Shown here: positions 8,461 through 15,809 of the stretch, one piece after another | Layout: the number at the start of each line of letters is the position of its first letter | Numbering within the stretch: position 1 is the first letter of the stretch | From: Bacteroidales bacterium | Lineage (GTDB): Bacteria; Bacteroidota; Bacteroidia; Bacteroidales; UBA932 | Direction of reading: 5' to 3' | Assembly: GCA_017471045.1 (NCBI GenBank) | Contig: JAFUWZ010000054.1 | Coordinates: 1 to 38,370, forward strand | Length of the DNA stretch: 38,370 bases | Notes under the pieces: model-generated | The model's database searches: none | What the model was told of the DNA's origin: nothing | Seen by the model: only the letters and a program-made list of their open reading frames with translations | Program-made: the position numbers and the translations under genes

Positions 8461-8970
8461 TTACAATTTTTCGAGGTAGGCTTTGGGGATGAGGGTGCGG
8501 GTCCAGAGGACGCCCATCAGGCTGACGGCCACGTAGGTGCGGCCGGTCAGTTCGATAATGTAGCCCTCCACGCCGCTGAGCGGTCCCTTGCAGACCCGGA
8601 CCCGCTCGCCCGGCTGCAGGGACTGACCGACGAGACCGCCGTGGTCGGTCGACAGGTCGAAGACACGCCGGAAATCCTCCATCTGCTTGTCCGGGATCAC
8701 CATCATCCGATGCGTCGCACAGTCCGTCAGGAAACTCATCGGAAGCTTGCTCTCACTCACCAGGGCGCAGGCACGCTCCTTGTCCGTCCGAAGGAACAAC
8801 AGATTGGGGACGACCGCCTTCTCTGTCGTCCTTTGGGGGGGGGTGCGGGGAGCGGCGTGGAGCCGGACCGTCGGGAGAAATATCTCGATCCCGCGGCCGG
8901 TCAGATAGTCACGGAGCTTGATCTCGTGACGGAAATACCGGGTCTTGGCGACAAACCAGTGCTCTTCCAT
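8461..8970 (-). CDS. UpxY-type transcription antiterminator (NusG paralogue)
   Basis: This 169-aa protein has the NusG N-terminal domain (HWFVAKTRYFRHEIKLRDYL, GIEIFLPTVRLH) and a C-terminal KOW segment (GERVRVCKGPLSGVEGYII, then LKAYLEKL-like end). NusG-like proteins at the start of Bacteroidales capsule loci (UpxY) bind RNA polymerase and stop early termination in their own leader. Its place directly before a terminator-bearing leader and the export genes supports this role. Codons 43-46 contain a run of nine C in the coding strand (8835-8843), so a one-base slip would remove the rest of the NGN domain and the KOW domain. It starts 72 nt after the vWA gene of the fimbrial operon, with no visible promoter between. 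Confidence 0.92.
   Translation of the reverse strand: MEEHWFVAKTRYFRHEIKLRDYLTGRGIEIFLPTVRLHAAPRTPPQRTTEKAVVPNLLFLRTDKERACALVSESKLPMSFLTDCATHRMMVIPDKQMEDFRRVFDLSTDHGGLVGQSLQPGERVRVCKGPLSGVEGYIIELTGRTYVAVSLMGVLWTRTLIPKAYLEKL
8835..8843. repeat. G9/C9 run inside upxY
   Basis: Nine G on the plus strand encode T-P-P of upxY. The run is in frame as given. A change of one unit would truncate UpxY near residue 45-60. Confidence 0.8.
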
Positions 8971-9013
8971 GGCTTTTCAAGCCCATCGCCGGCCCGGGGA
9001 GGGGTCGGCGACG
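8971..9013 (-). promoter_or_regulatory. Hairpins between the fimbrial operon and upxY
   Basis: On the minus strand CGTCGCCGACCC (9013-9002) pairs with GGGCCGGCGATG (8995-8984) with one G.U and one mismatch. It is followed by a small hairpin, GGCTT-gaa-AAGCC (8983-8971), that ends at the upxY start codon. There is no T run, so this is a poor intrinsic terminator. It may mark the end of the fimbrial message or mask upxY translation. Confidence 0.4.
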
Positions 9014-9042
9014 GTCAATTGGCAGGGTGATCCGACGGGGAA

Positions 9043-11220
9043 CTACGGGTTGGAGCCTGTGCCGGGATTGAATACGTTGCGGACACCGTGCTCGACCTCC
9101 TTCAGGTTCTCTCTCGGCACATTGACGAAGATGAAAGGGTTGGAGATGATATCGCCCTTTTGGAGCGGCGCCGTGTACATCGTACCGACCTCAGGGGTAT
9201 AGCTCCAACTCCACACATCTTCCTTGATCCTGTAGACAAAGTCAGGATCGAGGCCGACCACCTTCACCATGGGGATCTCTGTCCCGTTGTCATTGTATTT
9301 CAAAGTGAGACCGTTATTGACGGCCACTTTCGTGAAATGGTTCCACGTATAAGCATCAACGGAATTACCCACATTCTCGGCATCCTCCGGATCAGCATAA
9401 TAGATTGTAAACACAGCATTATCAGAGCCGACGAGTCCCTTTTTCGCGATCCAGATCTGGACGGGAACCTTGACGGTCGGCTGGTTGAAAGTCGCAATCT
9501 GCTTCTTCTCGCCAGGATTGTCAGGATCGTCGATGTAGATGCCGGATGAACTGTCGTTGGTCGTAACCTCCGGGCCGCCGACCGCATCTTCATTGGCTTT
9601 GATATTGAAACTGATTATCTGTTTATAACCACCCATGTGCTCCTCATCCACATAGTAGCAATAATGGGCGCTGTAGTCAAAGCCGCTGGTCCGGACAATG
9701 CCTTCGGAGAGCGCATCCCCATCCAGCCCGATCGCGGGAAGACCATACTCCGTAGCGTTCTTCGCGTCGCCGAAGAGCAGATAAGTCTTGCCGTCGGTAT
9801 GCGTGAACTGTCCGCTGACAGGCGCAATCTTCACGCTCACGTCGTAAGAGCCGTCTGCAAGAGCCGGAATGTTGAAAGAAGTGGACACAACGTCGACAGT
9901 CACAGCTGACTCGGAGGAGACGCTGGTATTCTCGGCACCCCCGGAGGCCTCATCGGCAATGGCGGAGAAAATATCAGACAAATCTGCACCGGAGGCGAGT
10001 TTGTAGTACTTGTCTGAGTCTTTTGTCCCGGCATTTGTCATGCTTGTTGCGCCAGGATAGTTCGAGGAAACGTAATTCATGAAATTCACGGTCTGGCTGT
10101 CCGGATTCTCAATCAGGCCGATGGAATAGACAGATCCGGTCTTTTTGCCTTGACTATCTGTCATGTCTTTGACGATCTTGGCCTGACTGATCGCCGTATT
10201 TGCGACGTTTGTATCAAAAGTGCTGACGCCGGGCGTTCCATCCGTAAACAGGACAACCACCTTGCTCGCATCATCCCGGCCGGATATGGCAGTCAGTTTT
10301 TGGACGGCTTCGGTCATGCCCAGTCCTGTCTGCGTAGATGAGCCCGTAGTTAAATTACGGATGGCCTCGACAGCAGAAGAAACACTCTCCTCATTGCTAA
10401 CTGCGCTGAACGGGAACTCGGTCTTCGCTGAACTTGCAAAAGAGACAATGGCAATCTGGTGCCCGACGGATTCGATTTCATTGCCGTCCGCATCATGAGT
10501 ATCATTATACACAACATTATTGACAAACTTTTCTGACGCTTCCTTCAGCGCTTCAAGCTTGCTTTGATCGCGGTAAATCACACATTGATTCGTGACAAAA
10601 TTTTGAGCCAAACCAGTCTTGCTACAGTTAACCGCATTCGAAGTCCATCTGATAGTAGAGCCTGTCCCTGAAGTTAGAGTCGTCAACTGGACTGGACCAT
10701 TTGCACTCAAATAGTAGTTAGACCCACCCTTCGAATAACGCAAAAAATAACGAGTCGTACTATTATAACCACTAGGATCAGGATGCGAACCAGTGTAGGT
10801 ACTTAACTGATAGTAGGCATCACCATCTTTATAATAATACTTATAGCCCTTGTTTTCTGTAGAACCACCACTCACGTCTGCGCTTTTTCCATCGCGCACA
10901 TTCGAATAAGAAACACTTGACGCCGTTGTATAGGTACCCGGCAGCGGTGCGAGCATGGATCCGGAGACATCCAACACCAGCGCAATATCCGCCGGTCGCA
11001 TCGTTTTGGTGATGGTCACGTTACCGAGGACGAACGCCTCCAGCTGGATGGTATACTGATCGACGGTACCACTTACCGGTTCAGCAGATTTGCGGAAGCA
11101 CACGCCGTTCTCTTCCTGATAGGTACCGGGGTCAAGCTTCTGGGCAGAAGCCGTCAGGCCGCCCACAAGGGCGAAAAAGAGGGTAGCCGATACCGCTATA
11201 GGATTGAATATGTTTTTCAT
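9043..11220 (-). CDS. Secreted vWA-domain fimbrial protein, Mfa5-like
   Basis: The 725-aa protein has a signal peptide (MKNIFNPIAVSATLFFALVG, cleavage near ASAQ) and a von Willebrand A domain. The MIDAS residues are D84-V-S86-G-S88, a Thr in the GSSTQTGLGM segment (about 292-301) and D327 in FTDGTPG. Between the first MIDAS strand and the next helix lies an insert of about 120 residues (92-215), rich in Tyr, Ser, Thr and Gly and coded by noticeably AT-richer DNA. The C-terminal half resembles repeated beta-sandwich (Cna-B-like) segments. In Porphyromonas gingivalis a vWA protein (Mfa5) is an accessory tip component of Mfa1 fimbriae; this gene follows a fimbrillin-like gene by 48 nt. A tip adhesin is the best guess; the ligand is unknown. 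Confidence 0.85.
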   Translation of the reverse strand: MKNIFNPIAVSATLFFALVGGLTASAQKLDPGTYQEENGVCFRKSAEPVSGTVDQYTIQLEAFVLGNVTITKTMRPADIALVLDVSGSMLAPLPGTYTTASSVSYSNVRDGKSADVSGGSTENKGYKYYYKDGDAYYQLSTYTGSHPDPSGYNSTTRYFLRYSKGGSNYYLSANGPVQLTTLTSGTGSTIRWTSNAVNCSKTGLAQNFVTNQCVIYRDQSKLEALKEASEKFVNNVVYNDTHDADGNEIESVGHQIAIVSFASSAKTEFPFSAVSNEESVSSAVEAIRNLTTGSSTQTGLGMTEAVQKLTAISGRDDASKVVVLFTDGTPGVSTFDTNVANTAISQAKIVKDMTDSQGKKTGSVYSIGLIENPDSQTVNFMNYVSSNYPGATSMTNAGTKDSDKYYKLASGADLSDIFSAIADEASGGAENTSVSSESAVTVDVVSTSFNIPALADGSYDVSVKIAPVSGQFTHTDGKTYLLFGDAKNATEYGLPAIGLDGDALSEGIVRTSGFDYSAHYCYYVDEEHMGGYKQIISFNIKANEDAVGGPEVTTNDSSSGIYIDDPDNPGEKKQIATFNQPTVKVPVQIWIAKKGLVGSDNAVFTIYYADPEDAENVGNSVDAYTWNHFTKVAVNNGLTLKYNDNGTEIPMVKVVGLDPDFVYRIKEDVWSWSYTPEVGTMYTAPLQKGDIISNPFIFVNVPRENLKEVEHGVRNVFNPGTGSNP

Positions 11221-11268
11221 GACTCTATATTCTTGGATTGATAACTGTATTGCATCTTCCTTTATCTG

Positions 11269-13173
11269 CTAAAGGTCATTCAATTTGTCGACGGAGACGT
11301 GCAACTCCTCTGCCCAAGCCTCGGCGTAAGTCTTGGTCGGGTCACCGTTCTCATCCACCGGGACACGGATCGCCTGCACCAGGACATCCATCTCCAAATG
11401 GACGTTCCGGGCCATCCGGCGCTCGCCGGTTGCATCCGCAATATAGAATACGGGAGAGGCCCCTACCGTGTAGCTCTCGAAGAGAGGCGCCGTCTCAGGC
11501 AGAACCGAGTCGCCGGGACCGATCGGATCCATATAGTAATAGTATTTGTCGTGACGGATCCAGCCGTTTAAGGGATCTCCCGGCGCAGTCTTGGAGCCCA
11601 TCGGAGGCAAGCCCACGAAGGTGCCGTAACCGCTGTATTCGGGATAGGCATCGTTGTGGTACACCTTGGTCCCCCCCTCCAGAGTGAAGTCCTTGTCGTT
11701 CCAGGTCGGGACCTGCTTGTAATTGGTATAATTACCGAGACCGCCCTCCGCATCCGGATAACCCATGAGCACGGTATTCTCAGACTGATACACGCCCTCG
11801 GCTGTCTGGACCTGTCCGACCCAGTTGGCAATGATATTGACACGCACATACTCCTTGACGTTTCCAAGGTTCTTGATCACGACGTTGCTCTTGACCGTGC
11901 TGGCCGAGTTCATCTCGTCCGTAATCTTGATGCCGACCACGTCGGGCTTGATCGTGAAGGTGCGCAGCTGCCCGGCCTTCCACTCGGTGCCGCTCAGCCG
12001 GTGCCCCAGATCGAGGGTGACCTCGTTGCCGTCATTGACGTCATCGCCCGAAACGATCTTGACGGTGACCTTGACCTGCACGTCGTCGGAAAGCGTCTGC
12101 GGGATCAGCCAGAAGGTCATCGAGGCATTCTCGTCGTTGATGTTCTTGTCCAGGCCGTCCCTGTCGCCGGCGCCGGTCGAATAGCTGTAGAAACTGTCGG
12201 GGAATTTGTGCTCGCCCGCGCCGAAGTCGACCAGGTCACCGTCGCCGAACGCCTGATAGATGGGCGCATCGGCCGTGGAGCGATTCGGGGTATCGCCCAG
12301 GTCCCAGGAGACGGCATCCGAGGAGGAATACGTCGAAGCCTCGTCAGTGTAGTCGTCATTCTCCTTGCCCGGAGTGACCGTGCAGGTGCCGCTGTTGACC
12401 AGGCCGATGAATTCGACCTTGGTGATATAGGTGCGGGTCTTGGTCGGGTCGACGCTTCCGTCCTCCTTGAGGCTCAGCTCGTTGCCCATGCGGAACTTGA
12501 TGCCCGTCAGCGCGTGCTGGAAGAAGACCGGATAGCCGCCGGTGCTCGGACGCTCGGCCTTGACGATGGGACGGCTCGCGAAGAGGATGTCCTGCTGGGC
12601 CGTCGCCTGGGCCGGGGTCTCGTAGTCAAAGCGGATCGTACCCTGGCCGTCCGCGTAGCCGTAGCTGTACCCGCTCGCCCCGGCCTGGTCGGCGGGCATA
12701 CGCATGAACAGGTGGAGCGTCTCGTTGTCTCCCCAGGGATCCGAGTCGAACTTCCGCACCCAGGTCTCGCTGCCTTCCTGTGCATAAACAGATCCGTCCG
12801 GAATCACCTGCTCACCCAGGGACGAGCCGCTGATCTGGTAGGCGTTCAGGTTGAACGCGCCGTACAGGGACCCCACATTGGTCGTGTAGGCCGGCGTTCC
12901 GCGGGTCGCGGGAACCTCGCCCGGCACACCTTCGAGCGTGGACAGGATCTCCTCCATATAGAGAATCTTGCCGATGGAGGGGACTTTCATCTCGTAGTCG
13001 GTCACACTCACCTCGGCTACCTCGGAGCTTCGCGTCGCGAGGCTGCTCATGACAAACGAGAGATCGTTCTCGCCGATGGTGGCCTCTCCCCCGTTGGGGC
13101 GTTCTTCCTGGACGCAGGAAGAGAGTGCAATCGTTGAGAGCACTGCAATTGCGATGGCGTAAATCTTTCTCAT
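11269..13173 (-). CDS. Fimbrillin family lipoprotein (Mfa-like)
   Basis: This 634-aa protein has an SPII signal (MRKIYAIAIAVLSTIALSSC) with the lipidated Cys at 20. The N-terminal domain has the pattern of Mfa_like_1/fimbrillin proteins: short ATR/ATRGTP segments and VGSLYGAFNLNAYQ. A long beta-rich region follows, with FQHALTGIKFRMGNE and later STVKSNVVIKNLGNVKEYV. Such proteins are exported as lipoproteins, cleaved by a gingipain-like protease at Arg and polymerised by strand exchange into the fimbrial shaft. It lies 12 nt after the 63-aa gene and 48 nt before the vWA gene. The C-terminal part after about residue 390 is less typical, so it could be an anchor or accessory subunit rather than the shaft. 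Confidence 0.8.
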   Translation of the reverse strand: MRKIYAIAIAVLSTIALSSCVQEERPNGGEATIGENDLSFVMSSLATRSSEVAEVSVTDYEMKVPSIGKILYMEEILSTLEGVPGEVPATRGTPAYTTNVGSLYGAFNLNAYQISGSSLGEQVIPDGSVYAQEGSETWVRKFDSDPWGDNETLHLFMRMPADQAGASGYSYGYADGQGTIRFDYETPAQATAQQDILFASRPIVKAERPSTGGYPVFFQHALTGIKFRMGNELSLKEDGSVDPTKTRTYITKVEFIGLVNSGTCTVTPGKENDDYTDEASTYSSSDAVSWDLGDTPNRSTADAPIYQAFGDGDLVDFGAGEHKFPDSFYSYSTGAGDRDGLDKNINDENASMTFWLIPQTLSDDVQVKVTVKIVSGDDVNDGNEVTLDLGHRLSGTEWKAGQLRTFTIKPDVVGIKITDEMNSASTVKSNVVIKNLGNVKEYVRVNIIANWVGQVQTAEGVYQSENTVLMGYPDAEGGLGNYTNYKQVPTWNDKDFTLEGGTKVYHNDAYPEYSGYGTFVGLPPMGSKTAPGDPLNGWIRHDKYYYYMDPIGPGDSVLPETAPLFESYTVGASPVFYIADATGERRMARNVHLEMDVLVQAIRVPVDENGDPTKTYAEAWAEELHVSVDKLNDL

Positions 13174-13185
13174 GATGCCCGTGCT

Positions 13186-13377
13186 TTAGAATTCAAAATA
13201 CGAGACGTTGCTCACCGGGTCACTATCCGGTGATGTGCCTTCCGGTGCCGTGACAGACTCAAGTTCATCTACCATGACGGCGGTCGGGAAGGAACTGCAC
13301 ATAAGACCCTCCAACTCCAACTGAGCAGGGCTCAATTGCGGAGTCTGGTACTTCCGATACTTTCTTCTTTCTCTCAT
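13186..13377 (-). CDS. Small protein heading fimbrial operon 1
   Basis: This is a 63-aa protein without a signal peptide: MRERRKYRKYQTPQLSPAQL at the start and SNVSYFEF at the end. It shares length, position and scattered motifs (K[YF]xTP near the start, LExxxL, SYxE[FY] near the end) with the 63-aa protein at 15807-15998 that heads the other fimbrial operon. The two genes also have homologous leaders. The product is basic at the N-terminus and acidic at the C-terminus. I do not know its function; a regulatory or chaperone-like small protein of fimbrial loci is an inference from repeated context only. Confidence 0.7.
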   Translation of the reverse strand: MRERRKYRKYQTPQLSPAQLELEGLMCSSFPTAVMVDELESVTAPEGTSPDSDPVSNVSYFEF

Positions 13378-13472
13378 TTTGGTATCTGTTTATTACTTAT
13401 TTCCGACAGGGCGACAAGTTGCCGCTTATGCTCGCATTTACGATGATTTGTCTTTTAATTCCCAATTAAATG
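13375..13472 (-). promoter_or_regulatory. Conserved leader of fimbrial operon 1
   Basis: From 13472 to the start codon the minus strand begins CATTTAATTGGGAATTAA, holds GGAAATAAG, and ends ATACCAAAATG. The leader of operon 2 (15711-15809) has the same three blocks in the same order and almost the same length (98 and 99 nt). TTAATT-GGG-AATTAA is a perfect palindrome and could be an operator or RNA hairpin. Confidence 0.7.
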
Positions 13473-13482
13473 ATACACACTA

Positions 13483-13491
13483 CCCCCCCCC
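13483..13491. repeat. C9 run in the leader of fimbrial operon 1
   Basis: Nine C on the plus strand (G9 in the transcript) lie between the promoter at 13544-13575 and the conserved leader. The run is not present before the operon 2 leader. Length change would alter promoter-to-leader spacing or RNA folding. Confidence 0.8.
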
Positions 13492-13543
13492 AGGAATACT
13501 CCCAGATCGGATCTCGCATGCTATCCCATTCGTATTCAAGTTG

Positions 13544-13575
13544 CAAAGTAATCACTTATTTCTCTTTTTTCCAAA
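13544..13575 (-). promoter_or_regulatory. Promoter of fimbrial operon 1
   Basis: On the minus strand TTTG (13575-13572), 20 nt, then TTACTTTG (13551-13544) matches the Bacteroidetes -33/-7 pattern with one change in TAnnTTTG. Transcription should begin near 13540, leaving a leader of about 163 nt. Confidence 0.6.
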
Positions 13576-13759
13576 CATTTTTGGCTTTTTCTCACTCTGT
13601 GTTGTTTGTGGCGGGCGTTTTCAGGCCAATGGTTAAGTCCTCTGGGCACCGTCTGAAAAACAGGAAATCCCTCCCGGCTCCCGAAACAGCCGAATGAGAT
13701 GGGCCTACGGCACTTAACCGTCCGTCCGCATTTCCCTTTTAGCGACAAATTAATCCTAA

Positions 13760-13789
13760 TTGGAAATCACTGAAAAAGCTTTACCTTTG
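13760..13789 (+). promoter_or_regulatory. Plus-strand promoter without a downstream gene
   Basis: TTG (13760-13762), 19 nt, then a perfect TACCTTTG (13782-13789). No protein gene on the plus strand follows before 15807. Transcription would start near 13793, exactly where a strong hairpin begins. Confidence 0.5.
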
Positions 13790-13792
13790 AGT

Positions 13793-13970
13793 CCGTGTCT
13801 GGGGTCTTCTTCCGGCTTACAGCCTTCAGTCAACCCCAGACAGTGATAAGACTCGGATGGTAAACTCATCCCAGGGATAACAACATATGGTCAACTTTTA
13901 CCAGTAATAATCTATAAACCCGAGTCAACCAAAATCAGGACACGACATTTCCGTGCCCGCAGGGGCGTTT
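13793..13970 (+). ncRNA. Candidate structured RNA beside the toxin-antitoxin pair
   Basis: A perfect 10-bp stem TGTCTGGGGT (13796-13805)/ACCCCAGACA (13833-13842) stands at the predicted start. GACTCGG (13850-13856) pairs with CCGAGTC (13920-13926) and encloses GGATG/CATCC (13855-13859/13867-13871), which competes with it by two bases. A GC hairpin GCCC-GCAG-GGGC followed by GTTTT (13955-13970) could end the transcript. No open frame of note is present. It meets the toxin gene tail to tail. The structure is seen; that it is transcribed and functional is inference, and no known RNA family was recognised. Confidence 0.35.
13944..13959 (+). repeat. Direct repeat, left of the toxin-antitoxin pair
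   Basis: GACATTTCCGTGCCCG matches GACCTTTCCGTGCCCG at 15334-15349 with one change. The copies lie just outside the two ends of the toxin-antitoxin genes in the same orientation. Confidence 0.5.
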
Positions 13971-13990
13971 TCCGCAGCGTCAGGGGGCAT

Positions 13991-14695
13991 CTATACCTTT
14001 GCCTTGCTCTTAAGGTTTTCGGCCTCGAGGGCAACTTTGATCCGGTCCCGAATCTCTTCGGCAGAAACGTCGTATGTAGGAATCATCCTGTCAAAGTCCT
14101 TTTCTCTCCGGAACAATTGCGGTGAAAGGAGGCGGGAATACATAGCCCTGGAACGGATCTGATGACGGGAGAGATAACTTGCATAACTGATGGCTTCTTC
14201 AAGTTTGCATCCTCTCTCCAGCAGGCAGTAAATATCGTAATAGTCCCGGAATACTGTCCTGACGCAGAGGGCAAACACCTTCATCCCCAACAAATCTTGT
14301 AAATCCGGAGCCTTCAAGTTGTTGAACTGGAGACCAAGATGGATCGATTTGACGGGGTTTTCTGGGCGGTAAAACGATAACTTTACTTTACCTTCGTTAA
14401 TGAATACTTGAAGGTGGTCTTCTCCCAGGATTTCTTCCCTGGCGTCTGGGAACGTGGCTTTCACTTCGCCGAGGATGGCTGCGAAATCGAGCTGTGGACG
14501 TTCTTTCCGAAGGCCGAGCAACTCAAAATCCAGATCTTCACTCAAGCGGTGATTCATCTGTATGGACTGTCCTGTCCCTCCACAAAGGAAGAGATCCTTA
14601 ATGCAATCCAGTTCTGAGACGTCTGCGAATACCTCTTTCGTAGATTCAGTCAGTCCTGCCGCTATCTTTTCAGGAAGGTCAATAAGCGTGGGCAT
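13991..14695 (-). CDS. AbiEii/AbiGii-type nucleotidyltransferase toxin
   Basis: The 234-aa protein has the nucleotidyltransferase core LCGGTGQSIQMNHRLSEDLD (about residues 37-56): the GG-T segment and the catalytic D-x-D in DLDFEL. A later conserved K-x-x-x-L/F segment (DLLGMKVFALCVRTVFRDYYDIYCL) is typical of AbiEii/MenA-like toxins, where Lys and Asp contact the nucleotide. Proteins of this family add nucleotides to tRNA or other acceptors and arrest growth, giving abortive infection during phage attack. The ATG lies 17 nt inside the end of the XRE gene, so the pair is translationally linked and the antitoxin is made first. The toxin target is not known for this subgroup. Confidence 0.85.
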   Translation of the reverse strand: MPTLIDLPEKIAAGLTESTKEVFADVSELDCIKDLFLCGGTGQSIQMNHRLSEDLDFELLGLRKERPQLDFAAILGEVKATFPDAREEILGEDHLQVFINEGKVKLSFYRPENPVKSIHLGLQFNNLKAPDLQDLLGMKVFALCVRTVFRDYYDIYCLLERGCKLEEAISYASYLSRHQIRSRAMYSRLLSPQLFRREKDFDRMIPTYDVSAEEIRDRIKVALEAENLKSKAKV

Positions 14696-15254
14696 ATCTG
14701 GAGATGTATTTGTCAGGGTTGTTGATTCGGAACAGTTTTACGGCTAGTATGTAATTCAAGACATCCATCCGCTTGCCTTGACTGACCAGACGCTCTTTCC
14801 AGACCCGCTTGATGTGGGCTCTGCTCCATATTCCAGACAAAAGCGGCAGGTCTTCCAGATCAAGATGAGTGAGAGCGGCTTCGATGACAGCATCATCGTC
14901 CAGGCTATCCGGAATACCCTGGTAAGACCAAAAGCCACCATTGGCTTTGATCTTCTCCAAGATGATATGCCGCATCTCTTTCATGCTCTCCGTTTGTTTT
15001 TCACTGATTTCTTTCGAAACCAGATACCGGGTCTGTGCCAATGCTATGGTTCCGGAGGGGAGATCCAACGCCTCGTCGATCCGGACAGATAGAGAGATGG
15101 TTGCCTCACGCTTTCCGTTAAGGATGGCGGAGATGGTCTGAAAGTGTTCGCCGACCCGGGCAGCCAGTTCTGTCTGGCTGATTCCAAGCTCAGTTATCCG
15201 CCCTCGGATCACCTCACCCACGGAAGGAACTGAAATGTCGATCATACTTTGCAT
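14679..15254 (-). CDS. XRE-family antitoxin/regulator of the AbiEii toxin
   Basis: This is a 191-aa protein with a Cro/C1-type helix-turn-helix at about residues 15-70 (ELGISQTELAARVGEHFQTI, then ILNGKREATISLSVRIDEAL), which resembles HigA-like antitoxins. The C-terminal half (about 95-191: GGFWSYQGIPDSLDDDAVIE, IKRVWKERLVSQGKRMDVLN) resembles the DUF6922-type domain often found before AbiEii toxins. It should bind its own promoter and neutralise the toxin. The start is set by the promoter: ATG 15272 lies upstream of the -7 box, so 15254 or 15245 must be used. With 15254 the message would be almost leaderless, as seems true for two other genes in this window. Confidence 0.85.
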   Translation of the reverse strand: MQSMIDISVPSVGEVIRGRITELGISQTELAARVGEHFQTISAILNGKREATISLSVRIDEALDLPSGTIALAQTRYLVSKEISEKQTESMKEMRHIILEKIKANGGFWSYQGIPDSLDDDAVIEAALTHLDLEDLPLLSGIWSRAHIKRVWKERLVSQGKRMDVLNYILAVKLFRINNPDKYISRYAHAY

Positions 15255-15259
15255 CACTA

Positions 15260-15291
15260 CAAAGATATACAATCAAAATAAATTAAACAAA
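15260..15291 (-). promoter_or_regulatory. Promoter of the toxin-antitoxin operon
   Basis: On the minus strand TTTG (15291-15288), 20 nt, TATCTTTG (15267-15260) is a perfect Bacteroidetes promoter. The start of transcription is expected near 15256, two bases before ATG 15254. Autoregulation by the XRE protein is likely. Confidence 0.75.
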
Positions 15292-15326
15292 TCTGTTTAT
15301 TATTATTGACCTCGTCCTATCCGAAT

Positions 15327-15503
15327 CTACCCGGACCTTTCCGTGCCCGGCAAAGCCCCGAAGGGCATCGCGGTCACGTTTCCGGCACTTTCTGCCCTGT
15401 CAATGATCATTTCGTCCGATGCCCCTTCGGCCTTGAGAGCGGTCGTAAAGAGGAAGTAATGGATACCGTGTGAGCCGAGATGGTTCAGACCGGATGATCC
15501 CAT
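15327..15503 (-). CDS. Hypothetical 58-aa ORF upstream of the toxin-antitoxin pair
   Basis: An open frame from ATG 15503 to TAG 15327 codes for 58 aa, starting MGSSGLNHLGSHGIHYF and ending NVTAMPFGALPGTERSG. The composition looks protein-like (FLFTTALKAEGASDEMIIDR is a plausible helix). I do not recognise a domain, and no promoter or ribosome site is evident. The direct repeat at 15334-15349 forms its last codons, and a stem of CCGAAGGGCATCG (15358-15370) with its complement at 15417-15430 lies inside. It may be a remnant of a longer gene or of a mobile piece rather than an active gene. Confidence 0.3.
   Translation of the reverse strand: MGSSGLNHLGSHGIHYFLFTTALKAEGASDEMIIDRAESAGNVTAMPFGALPGTERSG
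15334..15349 (+). repeat. Direct repeat, right of the toxin-antitoxin pair
   Basis: Second copy of the 16-nt repeat described at 13944-13959, with one difference, in the same orientation. The two copies enclose 1.37 kb with both toxin-antitoxin genes. Confidence 0.5.
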
Positions 15504-15710
15504 CCCGCACGGAGACGACGGGATTATGTCGGATATAAATAATGGCCCGATGCTAAACCGCTAAACGTAGGATTACCTATAAAAGAAAATCTCCAGAAGG
15601 GGTCGCCACTTAGCGTACCCTCTATTGAGCGCGCTCAAATAAGTGCCGGAAGTCAGCCTGTTAGATCGGGCAAATGTCGCCCGTGCAGCTCTGATGTTCT
15701 TTCTTCTCGC
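15504..15710. other. Gene-free stretch before fimbrial operon 2
   Basis: No credible gene is seen. It holds a perfect 14-nt palindrome TTGAGCGCGCTCAA (15625-15638), a possible operator, and a small stem CGGGC/GCCCG (15667-15671/15679-15683). No TAnnTTTG match was found for operon 2, so its promoter is either divergent from consensus or regulated by another factor. Confidence 0.4.
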
Positions 15711-15809
15711 CATTTAATTGGGAATTAAGCGCCCGATAAATGCTTATCAAACATTACGCGACCCATCGTATCACTTAGGAAATAAGAAACAAAACAATAT
15801 ACCAAAATG
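15711..15809 (+). promoter_or_regulatory. Conserved leader of fimbrial operon 2
   Basis: It begins CATTTAATTGGGAATTAA (15711-15728), has TAAATGC in the first third, GGAAATAAG near 15777-15785 and ends ATACCAAAATG. It is the counterpart of the operon 1 leader at 13375-13472, with the same spacing from palindrome to start codon. Sequence upstream of the palindrome is not shared. Confidence 0.7.

Noticed and set aside
8971-9060. Invertible capsule promoter of the Mpi type
   Set aside because: No promoter flanked by inverted repeats and no invertase gene was found around upxY.
13379-13697. Plus-strand ORFs of 75-85 codons in the leader of fimbrial operon 1
   Set aside because: They run through the C9 run, promoter and conserved leader, and lack protein character.
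13793-13970. Retron msr-msd or group II intron as the source of the structured region
   Set aside because: No reverse transcriptase or intron-encoded protein gene is near.
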